DNA of 64,000 bases from Acidobacteriota bacterium (GTDB lineage: Bacteria; Acidobacteriota; Terriglobia; Bryobacterales; Bryobacteraceae): positions 51,626 to 115,625 of the forward strand of contig JACQZR010000007.1 in NCBI GenBank assembly GCA_016213775.1, read 5' to 3'. The translations under genes and the position numbers were made by a program. A model generated the notes under the pieces. That model had not been told where the DNA came from. It worked only from the letters and a program-made list of their open reading frames with translations, and searched no databases. Within the stretch, counting starts at the first letter, position 1. Each line of letters begins with the position of its first letter. This document shows positions 7,622-16,146 of this stretch, piece by piece.

Positions 7622-10600
7622 TCAGTAATAAAACTTCAACCCAAACTGGATCACCCGCGCCCGCTCCGCACTCGTCAACGTCCCAAACTGCGGCCTCCCG
7701 AAATCCGCCGCTGTCCCCTCCGGCGGCAGAAAATTCACATTATTAAACGCATTGAAGAACTCCGCACGAAGCTCCACCCGCCACTTCTCCCGCACCGGAA
7801 TCGTCTTGAACACGGACAGGTCCCACACCTGCAAACCCGGCCCGCGATTGTCCGGCAGCGTCCGGCCAACATTCCCAAACGCATACCGCGCCGCGTTCAC
7901 AAACGCGCTCTTATTGAACCAATTGTCAACACGCTCCTTCGGTCCCCCCGGCGTCAAACTCGTAATCCCCGTGCTGTCCGGCCGCTGACCGCCACCAAAC
8001 GACCCCGTCGTATTCGCCTGCGACGCAATCGGAATCGGCATCCCGCTCTGCACCGTCATAATCCCGTTCACGCTCCACCCCGCCGCCACCACGCGCAACG
8101 CCCGAGCCTCCGGACGCCACTTCAGATCGTACTGAAAATTGACCGCAAGATGGTGCGCAATGTCCAGAGACGACAGCGCCCGGTCCAGATCCCGCCGGTT
8201 GTTGTTGGTGAAGCCCGGATACGTCTGCCCATACCCGCCGACTGAAGAAAAATCGTCGATCAGCTTCGCCCAGGTATAGGACGCCTGCATCTGCAACCCG
8301 CTCCGGTACCGCTTCCGGATCTTGGTCTGCAGCGAATGATAATTCGAATGTGCCAGCGATCCCCACGTCTGCTGCAAACCTGTCAAATGCGGATACGGCC
8401 GCAACAATTGCCCCGCCGTTGTCGTTCGCTGCCCGATGCTGCTCGTCGCCGGAATAATCCCAAAGAAAGGATTACTGACGCTCGCATTCAACCCGTCCCC
8501 CAGCGCCAGATACTGGTCCGCCACCTGATTCAATTGCGTCTGCGCCAGCAGCTTCACCCCAGCATTCCCCGCGTACGCAATATCGAACATCAAATCGTTC
8601 CGCAGCATGTACTGCGTGTCAAAATTCCACTGCGCCGCATACGGAACGCGGTCAAACCGCGCCTGCGCGTTGATGGCCTGCCCAATCTGCGTCAACAGTC
8701 CGTCCGCACCACTTGTCGGCGCATTGTAGCCATTCGGAAATGGATTCGACAGCGTCGTGTACGGCGTCCTCCCGCCATCAATCGACGTCGTGATATTCGT
8801 GGTCGCGTTAAAGCTGATCGCCCCAGTGCTCCCGGTGCTCGGCCCAATCCCCGTCGTCGGGGTAAAGAAAATCCCAAACCCTGACCGCACCACAAACCGA
8901 TCCGTCACCTTATACGCAAGGCCCACCCGCGGCGCAAAGTTGTTATTGTCCGGATCTTTGTTCCCCCGTGGCGAACCGTTGCGATTCGCAAACACCAACC
9001 CGCCTTTCAACGGAGCCAGTCCCGGAGCCTGCACCGGCAGCGTCGCATCAAAGTCGAACGACGACGTGCGATCAAACCGTTCGGTGAGCGGACGGTCCGT
9101 GTCCCAGCGTAGCCCCAGGTTCAGCGTCAGCTTGCTATTCACCCGCCAGTCGTCCTGCAAATAAACGCCGCCGTAGGTCACCTGCAACGCCAGTTGCGGT
9201 TCGTACTGCACCCGTCCTCCCGACATCACTCCCAGCAGCATACTGGCAATCGTGTTCCCGTTGCGATTGCTGTTGAACGTATCGCGCGTGAAGCCCTCAT
9301 TAAAAGTGAAAAGCCCCGCCGGAGAGTTCGGCCGGAAATTCGATACCCGGTTCAGCCGGTACACGCCGCCCGTCTTGATTGTGTGCCCACCAAACAGCTT
9401 CGTCGCATCGCCGGTCCACGTGTGCGTCTCGAATTTGTTCCCGATGATCCATGTCGCATTGCCGCCCAAAGCCGCGTATCCGCCCGGTTCGACGCGCGGG
9501 AACATCTCGAACTGCGATACCGCCTTCAGCGAAGCAGGCAGCCCAAGCGTTGTCAGATCAAACCCGCGCGACACGCTGTCGCGAGGATTGGCGTGATAGG
9601 CGTACCCCGCATTGCCATGCAACACCCAGCCGCCCACCAGGAACGTATCGTCCACCGTGATGCTGCGATTCCGCGCCCCCGAGGCACCCGTATCCGGCGA
9701 GGCCAGATTGTTGAAGTAGTTCGCCGTCCGATTGTCCACATCGTTCCACGAAAACCGCCCGTAAAGATTCTGCCGGTTCGAAACCCTCCGGTCGATCTTC
9801 GCCGAAAAATTGTCACTGCGTCCCGGGCTCGGCGACTGCGCATAGAAGTTGTTCGACAACCCCGTGCGCGTCGGCGCCGGATAGTAGCCGAGCATCTTCA
9901 GCGCAACCGGATTAAAGCGCGCGCTAGGAATGCGGTTCCCCGCAAACGGCTGCCGCACTCCCGCCGCGTTGATCGTCGCCGGATCGTAGATCGTCTCCGC
10001 CACACCGCTAAAGTCTCCGCTCTTCATCGCCGGCGTCGGCACCGTCATCGTCGAGTTCCCGGGGTTCACGTTCCGCACCGCTTCATAGTTCAAAAAGAAG
10101 AACGTCGTCTGCCGCGACGGAGTCAGCGGCCCGCCAAACGTGAATCCGAATTGATTGAACCGAAACGCGGGCTTCTTTGCGCCGCTGCGATTCGAGAAGA
10201 ACGTGTTCGCGTCGAATTTGTCGTTGCGCAAGAACTCATACAGCACCCCGTGAAACTCCGTCGTCCCCGAGCGGTGCACCAGATTCACCACCGCCCCGCC
10301 AGTCCGGCCATACTCCGCCGACAGGCTGTTTGTCTGCACGCGAAACTCCTGCAGCGCGTCCGGCGACGGAACATACGCCGGCTGGTTGTAGCCCATCACC
10401 ATCTGTGGCGACCCGTCCAACATGACTTCATTGGAAACATCGCGCCCACCATTCGCCGAGAACGCCATCGACGAAATCGACCCGCTCCCCGTGGTGGCCC
10501 CACGCGCCGACCGGCTCGTATTAATCCCAGGCGTCAGCGCCACAAGCTGCAGGATGTTCCGCCCGTTCAACGGCAGCGCCTCGCCCGTCTTGCTGTTGAA

Positions 10601-10996
10601 TACCGCATCCAAGGTCGAGCTCGCGGTGTCGAGCAGCGGCACCTGGGTCGTCACCTCGACAACCTCCGTCGTCGCCCCTACCTCCAACTGCACATCAAGC
10701 GCGGCCACCTGAGCCACTTCCAGCACCATGCCCGTCCGCTGGTATTTCTTGAATCCCTTCGCCTCCACCGATAGCGAATAGTGCGAAGGCGGAATCTGCA
10801 CCAGAACATACTCGCCTTCGCCGTTGGTGGTGGCCTGATAGTCGCGATTCTGATCCACGTTGCGTAGCGTCACCGCCGCACCTGGCACCACGGCGCCCGA
10901 GCGGTCGGTTACAACCCCACGTACGGTCGCCGTCTGCGTCTGCCCAAACGCAGCGCCGGCACACAGCAGCAGGATGAGAAGGTTAATGTGATTCAT
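7622..10996 (-). CDS. Oar-like TonB-dependent receptor with carboxypeptidase-regulatory domain
   Basis: The protein has 1,124 residues from the chosen start. The order is signal peptide (MNHINLLILLLCAGAAFGQ), a carboxypeptidase-regulatory-like beta sandwich (VRGVVTDRSGAVVPGAAVTL), a plug (GEALPLNGRNILQLVALTPGI), then a long outer-membrane barrel ending in an aromatic strand (VIQFGLKFYY). Such proteins are abundant in Acidobacteria and are thought to import large glycans or other ligands. I start at ATG 10996 rather than 11029, because the later start gives a clean signal peptide and has a G-rich ribosome-binding site. It is divergent from the esterase at 11089. Confidence 0.88.
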   Translation of the reverse strand: MNHINLLILLLCAGAAFGQTQTATVRGVVTDRSGAVVPGAAVTLRNVDQNRDYQATTNGEGEYVLVQIPPSHYSLSVEAKGFKKYQRTGMVLEVAQVAALDVQLEVGATTEVVEVTTQVPLLDTASSTLDAVFNSKTGEALPLNGRNILQLVALTPGINTSRSARGATTGSGSISSMAFSANGGRDVSNEVMLDGSPQMVMGYNQPAYVPSPDALQEFRVQTNSLSAEYGRTGGAVVNLVHRSGTTEFHGVLYEFLRNDKFDANTFFSNRSGAKKPAFRFNQFGFTFGGPLTPSRQTTFFFLNYEAVRNVNPGNSTMTVPTPAMKSGDFSGVAETIYDPATINAAGVRQPFAGNRIPSARFNPVALKMLGYYPAPTRTGLSNNFYAQSPSPGRSDNFSAKIDRRVSNRQNLYGRFSWNDVDNRTANYFNNLASPDTGASGARNRSITVDDTFLVGGWVLHGNAGYAYHANPRDSVSRGFDLTTLGLPASLKAVSQFEMFPRVEPGGYAALGGNATWIIGNKFETHTWTGDATKLFGGHTIKTGGVYRLNRVSNFRPNSPAGLFTFNEGFTRDTFNSNRNGNTIASMLLGVMSGGRVQYEPQLALQVTYGGVYLQDDWRVNSKLTLNLGLRWDTDRPLTERFDRTSSFDFDATLPVQAPGLAPLKGGLVFANRNGSPRGNKDPDNNNFAPRVGLAYKVTDRFVVRSGFGIFFTPTTGIGPSTGSTGAISFNATTNITTSIDGGRTPYTTLSNPFPNGYNAPTSGADGLLTQIGQAINAQARFDRVPYAAQWNFDTQYMLRNDLMFDIAYAGNAGVKLLAQTQLNQVADQYLALGDGLNASVSNPFFGIIPATSSIGQRTTTAGQLLRPYPHLTGLQQTWGSLAHSNYHSLQTKIRKRYRSGLQMQASYTWAKLIDDFSSVGGYGQTYPGFTNNNRRDLDRALSSLDIAHHLAVNFQYDLKWRPEARALRVVAAGWSVNGIMTVQSGMPIPIASQANTTGSFGGGQRPDSTGITSLTPGGPKERVDNWFNKSAFVNAARYAFGNVGRTLPDNRGPGLQVWDLSVFKTIPVREKWRVELRAEFFNAFNNVNFLPPEGTAADFGRPQFGTLTSAERARVIQFGLKFYY

Positions 10997-11088
10997 GCAC
11001 CCCCCAGTTTTCTCGCACCAGTCAATCACATTGCTCGCCCGTCGGCAACTTTACCGTGGACAAACCGCTGTAATCTAGAGACAGCAAA

Positions 11089-12000
11089 ATGCCACACGCA
11101 CTCGCCGTTCTTCTCGCCTCCGCAACATGGGCTGCCCAGAATCCTCCCAACCGCCCAGCCCTTCCCCCACCCGACCACGCCAACGTTTCCTACGGCCCGC
11201 ACGAGCGCAACGTGCTCGATTTCTGGACTGCATCCAGTGCGCGCTCTACTCCACTTGTCATCTACTACCACGGCGGTGGCTTCCGACAGGGCGACAAGCG
11301 TACCATCTCCGGCGACCTGCTCAAAGGCCTCCTCGCTGCCGGTATCTCCGTCGCTGCCGCCAACTACCGGCTGTCCGGCACCGACATCTTCCCCGCCCAG
11401 ATGCACGACTGCGCCCGCGCCCTCCAGTTCCTCCGCCTCAACGCCGGCCGCTTCCACATTGATCCCACACGCGTCGGCGCCACCGGCGGCTCGGCTGGAG
11501 CTGGCATTTCCATGTGGCTCGGCTTCCACGACGACCTTGCCAAGCCGGACAGCCCCGATCCCGTTCTGCGGCAATCCTCTCGCGTGCAGGCGGCCGTCGT
11601 CTATGCCGCCCAAGCCTCCTACGATCCGCGCTTCATCTCGAAGCTCTTTGACAGCGCGCAAATCCACCCGGCGCTCATCTCCCTCTACGGCATGCAGAGC
11701 CCGGCTGATGTCACGAATCCCAAGTTCCACCCACTGTTCGAGGAGGCCTCCCCCATAACCCATGTCACCCGCGGCGATTCTCCGGTCCTCGCCTATTACC
11801 CTCAGGCGAGCGACCCGCTTCCCCCCGGCTCCTCTGGAGAACGTCACATCCATCACCCAAAGTTCGGCGTGGTTCTCAAGGAGAAACTGGACCAGTACGG
11901 CATCGACTGTGTCATCCTTTTGCGGGAACAGCACCCCTCGCCCCCCACCGAAAAGTACATCCAGTTCTTCCGCGAGAAGTTCGGCATGAAAGGCCGTTAA
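11089..12000 (+). CDS. Secreted alpha/beta-hydrolase esterase (BD-FAE/HSL-like)
   Basis: This 303-residue protein has a short signal peptide ending near WAAQ. The fold motifs are an oxyanion HGGG at residues 61-64 and a nucleophile elbow GGSAG at 133-137 with Ser135; a His near the C-terminus in REQHPS could complete the triad. It probably hydrolyses carboxylic esters, perhaps on plant polysaccharides, but the substrate cannot be read from the sequence. It lies divergent from a TonB receptor with 92 bases between them, so co-regulation is possible. Confidence 0.8.
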   Translation: MPHALAVLLASATWAAQNPPNRPALPPPDHANVSYGPHERNVLDFWTASSARSTPLVIYYHGGGFRQGDKRTISGDLLKGLLAAGISVAAANYRLSGTDIFPAQMHDCARALQFLRLNAGRFHIDPTRVGATGGSAGAGISMWLGFHDDLAKPDSPDPVLRQSSRVQAAVVYAAQASYDPRFISKLFDSAQIHPALISLYGMQSPADVTNPKFHPLFEEASPITHVTRGDSPVLAYYPQASDPLPPGSSGERHIHHPKFGVVLKEKLDQYGIDCVILLREQHPSPPTEKYIQFFREKFGMKGR

Positions 12001-12046
12001 AGTTAGCTCGAACGCGATCCTTGTTGCGTCGTCGGGGCAGCGTATC

Positions 12047-12252
12047 ATGATCCGGGAGACCATGGTGCAGAAGCTGTTTGAGATGAAACGTCTCACTACC
12101 GGCAACCCGTTCCGTAACATATCCGCAATCGTGGATAGCGGTGAAACGGATCTCGCGGCCCGGATTGACGAGGTTCTTTACCGATGACCATCTTCGTGGC
12201 CGCCTGTCCGCGGCAAGCTCAGTACCCCGGCGCTCGCCCATTCTCCTGTTGA
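12047..12252 (+). pseudogene. Small ORF pair resembling a VapB antitoxin end and truncated toxin start
   Basis: A 46-codon ORF (12047-12187) ends VDSGETDLAARIDEVLYR, similar in style to C-terminal ends of some VapB antitoxins. Its stop overlaps an ATG (12184) as ATGA. The following frame begins MTIFVAACPR and ends after 22 codons at 12252. The layout matches an antitoxin-toxin junction, and MTIFV could be a PIN-toxin start, but the expected Asp is missing. I infer a decayed TA pair; it could also be meaningless short ORFs. Confidence 0.35.
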
Positions 12253-12277
12253 CATTCCACATGTGTTGAATCATAAT
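12249..12277 (+). promoter_or_regulatory. Sigma-70-type promoter of the PadR gene
   Basis: A perfect -35 (TTGACA, 12249-12254) is followed by a 17-base spacer and a near-consensus -10 (CATAAT, 12272-12277). The spacer contains the palindrome ACATGT. PadR proteins often repress their own promoter, so the spacer is a plausible operator; that is inference. The PadR start lies 33 bases downstream. Confidence 0.7.
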
Positions 12278-12309
12278 TCCTGTGGAAGCTCTACAGGAGC
12301 AGCAACACC

Positions 12310-12651
12310 GTGCAATCAAAGCTCGATATTCTCCAGGGCACCCTCGACCTGATGGTGCTTCGGACGCTGTCCACACTGGGATCGCTCCATGGCTATGGCA
12401 TCGCCCGCAGAATTGAACAGGTCAGCGCCGACCACGTAATCCTCAATCAAGGAACCATCTACATCTCTCTGGCGCGACTGGAGCAGCGCGGCTGGATTCG
12501 ATCGAAGTGGGGTATCTCGGAAAACAACCGGCGAGCGAAGTTCTACACCATCACCAGGGCAGGCGAAAAGCAGCTCATCGCCGAGACCGAAAACTGGGAG
12601 AGGGTTGCGGCAATGATGGCCCGCGTCCTCGCAACTGGAAGGCACGGATAG
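12310..12651 (+). CDS. PadR-family transcriptional regulator
   Basis: This 113-residue protein has the classic PadR winged helix: LDLMVLRTLSTLGSLHGYGIARRIEQ, then the wing region LNQGTIYISLARLEQRGWIRSKWG and a dimerisation helix. Start is GTG at 12310 behind an AGGAG site about 10 bases upstream. In Acidobacteria such regulators often sit beside ABC permease genes, but here a decayed TA locus follows after seven bases, so its targets are unknown. Confidence 0.88.
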   Translation: MQSKLDILQGTLDLMVLRTLSTLGSLHGYGIARRIEQVSADHVILNQGTIYISLARLEQRGWIRSKWGISENNRRAKFYTITRAGEKQLIAETENWERVAAMMARVLATGRHG

Positions 12652-12658
12652 TGCGCCA

Positions 12659-12931
12659 ATGCCTATTGAAACCACCTACTCCCAGCTCCGCCAGGAATTG
12701 GCCACTCACCTCGAACGCGTTTCCGACGAGCAGGAGGTGGTCATCGTCCGCAGAAAGAAAGGTGGCGACGTCGCCCTCATCCCGGCGGAAGAATTGGCCG
12801 GCCTGCTCGAAACCGCCCATCTGCTGCGCTCGCCGAACAACGCCCGACGGTTACTGGCCGCGCTTCGCCGCGCGGAGGCCGGAACCGCGAAACCAACCAC
12901 ATTTCCGGCAGTGCGAAAGCAACGAAGCTGA
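12659..12931 (+). CDS. Phd/YefM-type antitoxin
   Basis: This 90-residue protein fits the Phd/YefM fold: TYSQLRQELATHLERVSDEQEVVIVRR at the N-terminus, then VALIPAEELAGLLETAHLLRSPNNARRL, the helix that normally leads to the toxin-binding tail. Family members bind operator DNA and neutralise YoeB/Txe-type mRNA interferases. The toxin gene following it is broken, so the antitoxin is orphaned. It lies seven bases behind the PadR gene and may share its promoter. Confidence 0.85.
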   Translation: MPIETTYSQLRQELATHLERVSDEQEVVIVRRKKGGDVALIPAEELAGLLETAHLLRSPNNARRLLAALRRAEAGTAKPTTFPAVRKQRS

Positions 12932-13096
12932 TTTCCATCCTGACTTTCTCGAAGACCTTCGCTATTAGGTCGAGCAGGTTCGCAATCGCGCGATCCGTAT
13001 TCTCGATCTGGCAGAAGCGGCGTTGCGCGAGCCATTCGCCGGACCGGGGAAACCCGACGCATTACTCAGGAACACCGTCTCGTCTACCATTACTAG
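12922..13096 (+). pseudogene. YoeB/Txe-type toxin remnant with several disabling lesions
   Basis: Reading across frames reconstructs a Txe/YoeB toxin: KLI.., FHPDFLEDLRY, a stop, VEQVRNRAIRILDLAEAALREPFAGPGKP, then RITQEHRLVYHY. Lesions visible are an ACG where the ATG overlapping the antitoxin end should be, a one-base loss after the third codon, TAG where the family has TGG (DLRY-W-VEQ), and a deletion joining GKP directly to RITQEHRLVYHY with a frame change. The C-terminal catalytic segment survives but cannot be translated as one protein. Confidence 0.75.
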
Positions 13097-13404
13097 TTTT
13101 TTGGCGGTTCGACGCGAATGGTGACGGCGTCCATGTGGGTGGCAACGATCAGCTTCGCTTCTACTGAAATGGGCGTGCCCTGTTTGAGGTCGTCGAGTTT
13201 GATTTTCTTGCTGCCTTGGAGGATTACCGTTTTGCGGGTAATCCAGAATTCCATTTGGTTCTCGTCGCCGGTGTTGAGATAGAGTTTTCCACCTCCGGCA
13301 GAGTGGAATGTGCCTTTGAAGGTGGGGAGCGGTTCACCCTTGTTCTGGGCAGACAGAACTACCGCCATGCCCAGGAGCGATAGAACTACCACAAGCCATC
13401 GCAT
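13093..13404 (-). CDS. Small exported protein of unknown function
   Basis: This 103-residue protein has a signal peptide (MRWLVVVLSLLGMAVVLSAQ) followed by one small beta-rich domain (FKGTFHSAGGGKLYLNT, MEFWITRKTVILQG, ISVEAKLIVATHMDAVTIRVEPP). The pattern recalls OB-like periplasmic domains such as DUF5666, but I cannot assign it firmly. It follows the PilB/GspE ATPase by three bases on the same strand and is probably co-transcribed. Its stop overlaps the end of the Txe remnant. Confidence 0.65.
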   Translation of the reverse strand: MRWLVVVLSLLGMAVVLSAQNKGEPLPTFKGTFHSAGGGKLYLNTGDENQMEFWITRKTVILQGSKKIKLDDLKQGTPISVEAKLIVATHMDAVTIRVEPPKN

Positions 13405-13407
13405 ATC

Positions 13408-15033
13408 CTAACCTTCGATGAAGGTGACCTTGTTGACTTCTTTGAGCGTGGTGAGGCCGAGGTGGACTTTTTCCAGAGCAGCCTCGCGGAGGAAGCGCAT
13501 GCCTTCGTCCTTTGCGGCGCGTTTGATTTCGGAAGCGGGGCGGCGTTCGAGGATCAACTCGCGGATGCGCTCGCTCAGGTCGAGCAACTCATGGATCGCG
13601 GTGCGTCCGCGGTAGCCCGTGCCGCCGCATTCAAAGCAGCCGGCGCCTTCATAGAAAGTCACTTCGCGCCAATCGTCGAGGTTCAGGCCGCTATCGACGA
13701 GCATTTCCGTTGGGTATTGCACCGGCTTCTTACAGTGTTCGCAGATGACGCGCACAAGTCGCTGCGCCAGGATGCAGTTGAGCGCGGAGACAAAGTTGTA
13801 GGCCTCGACGCCCATGTTCAGAAAGCGGCCGAGCACGTCGATCACGTTGTTAGCATGGACGGTGGTGAAGACGAGGTGTCCGGTGAGCGCGGCGTTGATG
13901 GCGATCTGTGCGGTTTCCTGGTCGCGGATTTCACCGACCATGACTTTGTCGGGGTCGTGGCGGAGGATGGATCGGAGACCGCGCGCGAAGGTGAGTCCCT
14001 TCTTTTCGTTTACGGGAATCTGCGTGATGCCCTTGATCTGGTATTCGACGGGGTCCTCAATGGTGATGATCTTGTCCTCGTCGTTCTTGATTTCCATGAC
14101 GGCGGCGTAGAGCGTGGTGGTCTTGCCGGAACCCGTGGGGCCGGTGACGAGGACCATGCCGTAAGGCTCTTTGATGGCGCGGCGGAAGCGGGTGATGTCG
14201 TGATCGGAGAAACCCACTACGTCGAGGTTGAGCGAGGTGAACTTCTCGCTCATCGACTCTTTGTCGAGTACGCGAAGTACGGCGTCCTCGCCATGGATAG
14301 TTGGCATGATGGAGACGCGGAAGTCGATGAGGCGCGTTTTATAGCGAACGCGAAAACGGCCGTCCTGAGGGACGCGGCGTTCGGCGATGTCGAGCTCGCT
14401 CATGACCTTGATGCGGCTGATGATGGTGGAGTGCCACTCTTTGGCGATGGGCGGCATGGCGTACTGGAGCACGCCGTCGATGCGGTATTTGATGGCGACT
14501 TCCTGATCGCGGGTCTCGATGTGGATGTCGGAGGCGCGGCGTTCGAGGGCGTTGAAGATGGTGGTGTCGACGAGTTTGATGACCGGGGCGATGTCGGAAT
14601 CGGCGGAGGTGAGCCGGTCAATGGAGAGGGTCTCGTCCTGGTTTTCCTCATCACCGACGACATCGAGGGTGAAGGTTTCGGTCACCTCTTCGAGGACGCG
14701 CTGGCTTTGTTCGGTCTTTTTGAGGAGGTCGGAGATTTGGGAGAGGGTGGCGACCTTAACGTGGAGTTTCTTCTCGAGTAGGATGGAGAGCTCATCGATG
14801 AGGTTGAGGTTGCGGGGATCGGCGAGGGCGATCTCGAGTGTGCCGTTTTCGGCCCGGAGAGGGACGAAATTATAGCGAAACATGAGGTCGACGGGGATGC
14901 CGCGGAAGAGGTCGTGGTCGATGCGGCCTTCTTTCAGGTCGACGAACTCGCAGCGGTAGCGTGCGGCGAGCGCGCGGGCGGTGGAGGCTTCCTGGATGGG
15001 ATCGTTGAGACGCGGACGGTCGACTGTGGCCAT
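13408..15033 (-). CDS. PilB/GspE-type secretion or pilus assembly ATPase
   Basis: This 541-residue protein has the N-terminal GspE/MshE-like domain (to about residue 110), then the T2SSE ATPase: Walker A GPTGSGKTTT at 298-307, Asp box IEDPVEYQ, Walker B VGEIRDQETA and His box LVFTTVHANN. Two CXXC pairs (CEHCKK and CFECGGTG) form the zinc module of the PilB/GspE group. It powers assembly of type IV pili or a type II secretion pseudopilus. No pilC, pilM or pilin gene of that kind is adjacent, so it is an isolated copy. Confidence 0.9.
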   Translation of the reverse strand: MATVDRPRLNDPIQEASTARALAARYRCEFVDLKEGRIDHDLFRGIPVDLMFRYNFVPLRAENGTLEIALADPRNLNLIDELSILLEKKLHVKVATLSQISDLLKKTEQSQRVLEEVTETFTLDVVGDEENQDETLSIDRLTSADSDIAPVIKLVDTTIFNALERRASDIHIETRDQEVAIKYRIDGVLQYAMPPIAKEWHSTIISRIKVMSELDIAERRVPQDGRFRVRYKTRLIDFRVSIMPTIHGEDAVLRVLDKESMSEKFTSLNLDVVGFSDHDITRFRRAIKEPYGMVLVTGPTGSGKTTTLYAAVMEIKNDEDKIITIEDPVEYQIKGITQIPVNEKKGLTFARGLRSILRHDPDKVMVGEIRDQETAQIAINAALTGHLVFTTVHANNVIDVLGRFLNMGVEAYNFVSALNCILAQRLVRVICEHCKKPVQYPTEMLVDSGLNLDDWREVTFYEGAGCFECGGTGYRGRTAIHELLDLSERIRELILERRPASEIKRAAKDEGMRFLREAALEKVHLGLTTLKEVNKVTFIEG

Positions 15034-15103
15034 GGGACTCCCTGTGAAGTATGACGTGGAAGGGGCGCGGAACGTGGAATTGAGCGAGCTGAATGCTGCC
15101 AGA

Positions 15104-16114
15104 CTACTTAATCCCCACCACCATGGAGTCCGGTCCCAGTAAATGTTCGACGCGGGTTTCGCGGAAGCCGGCTTCTTTCATCCAGCCCATGCAGTCGGCT
15201 CCGGTATAGTCGAATCCGCCATTAGTCTCGATCAGCATGTTGAGGCTCATCAGGAGTCCGAAGGCATTCCTGGAGCGGTCATCGTCGATGATCGACTCAT
15301 AGACAATCAGGGCGCCCCCCTCGGGCAGCGCATCGTAGGCTTTGGTGACCAGCATGCGTTTAATGTCGAGGTTCCAGTCGTGGAGGATGTGGCCCATCAT
15401 GATGACGTCCGCTTTGGGAAGAGGGTCGTCAAAGAAGCTCCCCGCCGCGAACTGAACCCGATCAGTCAGGCTGTTCTCGACGACGTAGTCTTCAAAGATG
15501 GGCGCCACTTCGGGGAGATCGAAACCTATCCCCTGGAGATGGGGATTGGCTTTTGCCACCTGAACGATGAGGTCGCCTTGGGCGGTGCCGACATCCGCGG
15601 CGGTCCCATACTGCGCCCAAGGGAACTGAGCGGCGATGCGCAAGTTGGCGCCTCGGCTGATGCCGCTCATAGCTTTGAGGAATCCTTTCAGGCGCGTCGG
15701 GTCGGCGTAGAGAGTGGCGAAGAGGTCTGCGCCGCCGTGCTTGCTTTCGTTCTGTTGCTCGCCGGTGCGCAAGGCTTCGGTGAGGTGTCCCCAGAAGCCG
15801 TAGAGCCGCTTGTTCGCCATTTCGAGGATGCCCCCAATGTAGGCGGGTTTGCGTTTGTCGAGGAACATGTCGGTGGACGGCGTGTTGTGATACTTTCCGT
15901 CGACGCGCTCGAGAAAGCCGAGGGCGACGAGTGCATCGAGAAAATCGTGGGCCGAACGCGGATGCAGACCGAGGCGCCCGCGGAGGGTGTCGAGGTCCTC
16001 GGGGTGACGCGCGAGTTCAGTGAACAATTCCATTTCGACGGCGCTGAGTAGAGTTTTGGAAGCCCAGAATCCCAGGCCCACCTGCATGATGTGTTCAATG
16101 GTCGGTTGGCTCAT
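15104..16114 (-). CDS. SAM-dependent O-methyltransferase (family 2-like)
   Basis: This 336-residue protein has an N-terminal winged-helix dimerisation domain ([28 protein letters not shown]) and a C-terminal Rossmann methyltransferase with the SAM loop [16 protein letters not shown] and GHILHDWN, where the His is the likely catalytic base. It ends VVGIK. Relatives methylate hydroxyl groups on aromatic or polyketide small molecules. There is no biosynthetic cluster here, so the substrate is unknown. Confidence 0.85.
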   Translation of the reverse strand: MSQPTIEHIMQVGLGFWASKTLLSAVEMELFTELARHPEDLDTLRGRLGLHPRSAHDFLDALVALGFLERVDGKYHNTPSTDMFLDKRKPAYIGGILEMANKRLYGFWGHLTEALRTGEQQNESKHGGADLFATLYADPTRLKGFLKAMSGISRGANLRIAAQFPWAQYGTAADVGTAQGDLIVQVAKANPHLQGIGFDLPEVAPIFEDYVVENSLTDRVQFAAGSFFDDPLPKADVIMMGHILHDWNLDIKRMLVTKAYDALPEGGALIVYESIIDDDRSRNAFGLLMSLNMLIETNGGFDYTGADCMGWMKEAGFRETRVEHLLGPDSMVVGIK

Positions 16115-16146
16115 GTCGTCTGGATATTATTCCACACCGGCCGTTT

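Noticed and set aside
13462..14781. 439-codon plus-strand ORF opposite the PilB/GspE ATPase
   Set aside because: Low-complexity Gly/Asp/Val composition and complete overlap with a clear ATPase gene.
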